From: Sophora flavescens
Taxonomy: Eukaryota > Streptophyta > Magnoliopsida > Fabales > Fabaceae
DNA length: 64,000 bases
Assembly (NCBI GenBank): GCA_030762895.1
Contig: CM061068.1
Location: 156,260,811-156,324,810, forward strand
Direction of reading: 5' to 3'
In this document: positions 61,965-64,000 of the stretch, in pieces
Position numbering within the stretch: the first letter of the stretch is position 1
How the letters are laid out: each line of letters opens with the position of its first letter
Program-made: the position numbers and the translations under genes
The notes under the pieces: generated by a model
Databases searched by the model: none
Seen by the model: the letters and a program-made list of their open reading frames with translations, nothing else
Told to the model about the DNA's origin: nothing

Positions 61965-62340
61965 CTACATAATATAAACAAACATGGTAAGTTATTCACC
62001 CATCAGATAATAAAAAGGAAATAAAAAGGAATACTTATTGTAATTGGGTATCATCTACGCCTTGGAATTAGCAAACAAGATATTTTTTCTGTTCGTTTTA
62101 TTCTTTGATCTTTGTTCTGCTTTTGGCTGTTTTAGTAAGAAATCTAATGTACCACTGTCTCATATTACTCCTGTCTCATAAAGTCTAATTTTGTAGAATA
62201 AAATACTGCGTGAGGATAAGAACAAGAGAATAAAGTTGCACCAACTCGTTTACTAAGAATAGGCTAGGCACACCAATTATATATAATATAGTAAATGCAC
62301 AGTCTCTTGATATTTCTAATATGTTCCATAAAAATATTAA
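61965..62340. other. EDD1 intron upstream of exon 1, nothing recognised
   Basis: AT-rich intron without a supported feature. Confidence 0.5.
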
Positions 62341-62727
62341 TAATTAACTCTAAGGAGGTGTTTGTTTCTAGGCACATGATTAAATTCTTAGCAATGACAT
62401 TCCTGGGAACATTATGACCAGGAATTTTATTCCTAAGTAAATTCAAAAACATAATTAGTTAAAGTTTAATATTTCTGGGATTACTAAATTTGTTTGACTC
62501 AAGGAAAAAAAAAACAAACGATGAAAGGAAGAAGTGAGAGTGGAAGTTAATGGTTGGGTTACAAGATAACTTCCATTCCCATGTCATGGCAAAACACAAC
62601 CTCAACGCTCATTATGGGAATAGAGATAAGGCAAAACATGAGGACGTAACTTCCCAGGGAATCAATGATGCCTGGGAATATTTTCTCAATTCCCAAGTTC
62701 ACTTTCCCTGGAATAACTTAATCAAAG
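62341..62727. mobile_element. Candidate MITE or repeat interrupted by element O
   Basis: Contains GGAGGTGTTTGTTTCTAGGC and several partly inverted CCTGGGAAC / GTTCCCAGG-type pieces (62390, 62655, 62690). The right end is cut by O and cannot be seen. Confidence 0.3.
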
Positions 62728-62954
62728 TGATGAGAGAAAATGAGAGAGAGAAAGAAATTGAGAATCTGAATTATTCTATTCTAAATCACACATGTAAAAT
62801 TACAGCTTTTATAGATAGGTTCATTGCTAACAGACTTAGCTGTAGCAAGCTAATCTAGCTGCAACTGAGTAACTGAATAGTGTTGCCTCAGCATTTTCAA
62901 TTACGGTTGCAATGCACATAGCTAGCCTATTCTCTGATATCCCCCTTGCAAGCT

Positions 62955-63070
62955 CAAGGTGGCTGTTGAGAAGCAGTCACATTGAGAATGAAGCGCGGAG
63001 CACAGAATCAAGAAGAAGAGAGTAGCTTAGTGAAGGAGTCAGCCAGCTCAGCAGTAGCAAGAACATGATG
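62955..63070 (-). pseudogene. Element O RNase H C-terminus
   Basis: The minus strand reads MHHVLATAELADSFTKLLSS, matching the H(V/I)P...LAD.LTK.LS block at the end of copia RNase H. It is cut on the upstream side by P. Confidence 0.7.
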
Positions 63071-63075
63071 CATCA

Positions 63076-63286
63076 TATTAGAAACAGAGAAGAGAAAGAA
63101 ACTTTGTAAAAGACTGAATCTGATCTGAATTCATTGAGATATGAATGATACAATAGAGGGTTTATATAGGGAATCCTATCCTAACTGATTCTGTTAGAAT
63201 CAGCACTGCTGACTCAGCAGTGGTTGCAACTGTCTAACTACTTAGACTATAGCTAGCTACGGCTAGCTTACTTATATTCACTAACA
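63076..63286 (-). repeat. Element P 3' LTR
   Basis: 211 bp, TATTAGAAACAGAGAAGAGA to TTCACTAACA, followed by the polypurine tract GCGGGGGTA on the minus strand. The minus-strand TATA (TATATAAACC) is at about 63151-63160. The other LTR is beyond the window. Confidence 0.8.
63204..63222. promoter_or_regulatory. 19-bp palindrome with TGACTCA core in element P LTR
   Basis: CACTGCTGACTCAGCAGTG is a perfect dyad sharing the core and inner arms of the element E 3' LTR palindrome. It lies upstream of the LTR TATA box. Confidence 0.6.
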
Positions 63287-64000
63287 TACCCCCGCAGAAA
63301 CACAGGGTGAGGTTACATAAGAGCATCTATCTACAATGCCAAGATTGTTCCTGAGGGCTTCAAATCTGGTCTGTGATAATGGCTTGGTGAGGAGGTCTGC
63401 TACTTGATCTTGCCGTGGAAGGTGCAGCACTGACAGAGATTTGGCTAAGACTTTCTCATGCACAAAAAATAGATCTAACTCCATATGCTTAGTCCTGGAG
63501 TGTAGCACAGGGTTGTGGGAAAGTGCCACTGTGCTTGGGTTATCACAGTAGATAACTGGTGCCATTATAGGAATGTGTAGCTCCTGTAGGAGAGATTTTA
63601 GCCATAGTACCTCAGCAGTAGTGGCTGCTGAACTTCTGTACTCGGCTTCAGTACTTGACCGAGCCACCAATGTCTGCTTTCTTGACCACCAAGAGACCAG
63701 GTTTGGCCCAAAAAACACACAGGAGCCTGAAATAGACCTCCTGTCATCAGTGTCTGCAGCCCAGTCTGCGTCACTGAAGGCCTGCAAACTGAAAGGGCCA
63801 CCTTTGGTTGCTGGTTTTAGTAACAGGCCATGTGTCAGAGTACCTTTAAGGTACCTGAGAATGCTCTTCACAGCTTTCCAGTGCTCTTCCAGAGGTTGAG
63901 AAAGAAACTGACAAGCCTTGCCAACACTATAACATAGTTCGGGCCGGGTGATAGTTGCATATTGTAATGCCCCAACGATTGATCTGTACTGAGTTCGATC
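63287..64000 (-). CDS. Element P reverse transcriptase end and RNase H (partial)
   Basis: An open frame from the right window edge: the RT end (LQYATITRP, CQFLSQPLEEHWKAVKSIL) and RNase H with FSDADWAADTDDRRSISGSC, ARSSTEAEYRSSAATTAEVL, IYCDNPSTVALSHNP and LPRQDQVADLLTKPLSQTRF. It appears unbroken for its visible length, suggesting P is a recent insertion. The frame runs on into the polypurine tract. Confidence 0.88.

Larger units (their letters stand above)
62728..64000 (-). mobile_element. Element O: minus-strand Ty1/copia, 3' end only
   Basis: A 3' LTR at about 62728-62939 (TGATGAGAGAAAATGAGAGA to CTCTGATA) is followed by a minus-strand polypurine tract (CAAGGGGGA) and RNase H C-terminal coding to 63070. 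Element P is inserted there, and the rest lies beyond the window. Confidence 0.75.

Noticed and set aside
61384..61740. 118-codon plus-strand frame
   Set aside because: Phe/Ser/Lys-rich reading of a pyrimidine-rich edge of a TIR-like element.

Overview
This is a nuclear window from a flowering plant, almost certainly a dicot. The evidence is a GT-AG spliced host gene whose introns are full of Ty1/copia retrotransposons, MITEs and AT microsatellites. A legume is my best guess from the repeat families, but that rests on memory and cannot be tested here. No bacterial genes, CRISPR arrays, rRNA or tRNA genes were seen.

The only host gene I can support is the 3' half of the organellar glycyl-tRNA synthetase gene (EDD1 type, fused alpha-beta enzyme) on the minus strand. 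I reconstructed 17 exons from 61964 down to the stop codon at 3438. All reading phases join without a break and every internal intron has GT-AG ends. Together they encode 506 C-terminal residues of the beta-subunit part. The alpha part and the start of the beta part lie beyond 64000. The exons total only 1522 bp but are spread over 58.5 kb because the introns have swollen: about 5.6 kb (exons 14-15), 7.5 kb (13-14), 21.5 kb (12-13), 14.4 kb (9-10) and 3.5 kb (6-7).

Layout from left to right: 1-3240 is downstream intergenic DNA with an old copia leader, (TA)n tracts and small TIR elements. The 14-15 intron holds an old minus-strand copia (A), into which a 5'-truncated and internally inverted Tnt1-like copy (R) was inserted. 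The 13-14 intron holds a TRIM array, a plus-strand copia (C) split by a solo LTR, and an old leader (D). The 12-13 intron holds complete element E and, beside it, a three-deep nest: minus-strand H, with plus-strand F inside H's 3' LTR, and minus-strand G inside F's integrase. The 9-10 intron holds old minus-strand element L, which itself contains J (with a 431-bp TRIM inside), the short non-autonomous element K, and M. The 6-7 intron holds an LTR relic, a Mutator-like MITE, a TRIM solo LTR and a GC-rich TIR element. The 1-2 intron holds nested TIR elements. At the right edge, element P is nested in element O and both run off the window.

Target-site duplications were read directly for E, F, G, H, J, K, M, the solo LTR, one TRIM and one MITE, so the nesting order is well supported. 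The most unusual observation is that in E, G and M the two LTRs are almost identical except for one block just upstream of the TATA box. In that block the 5' LTR has lost most CAG/CTG trinucleotides, and in E a perfect palindrome around a TGACTCA (bZIP-type) core is changed on both arms so that it stays a palindrome.
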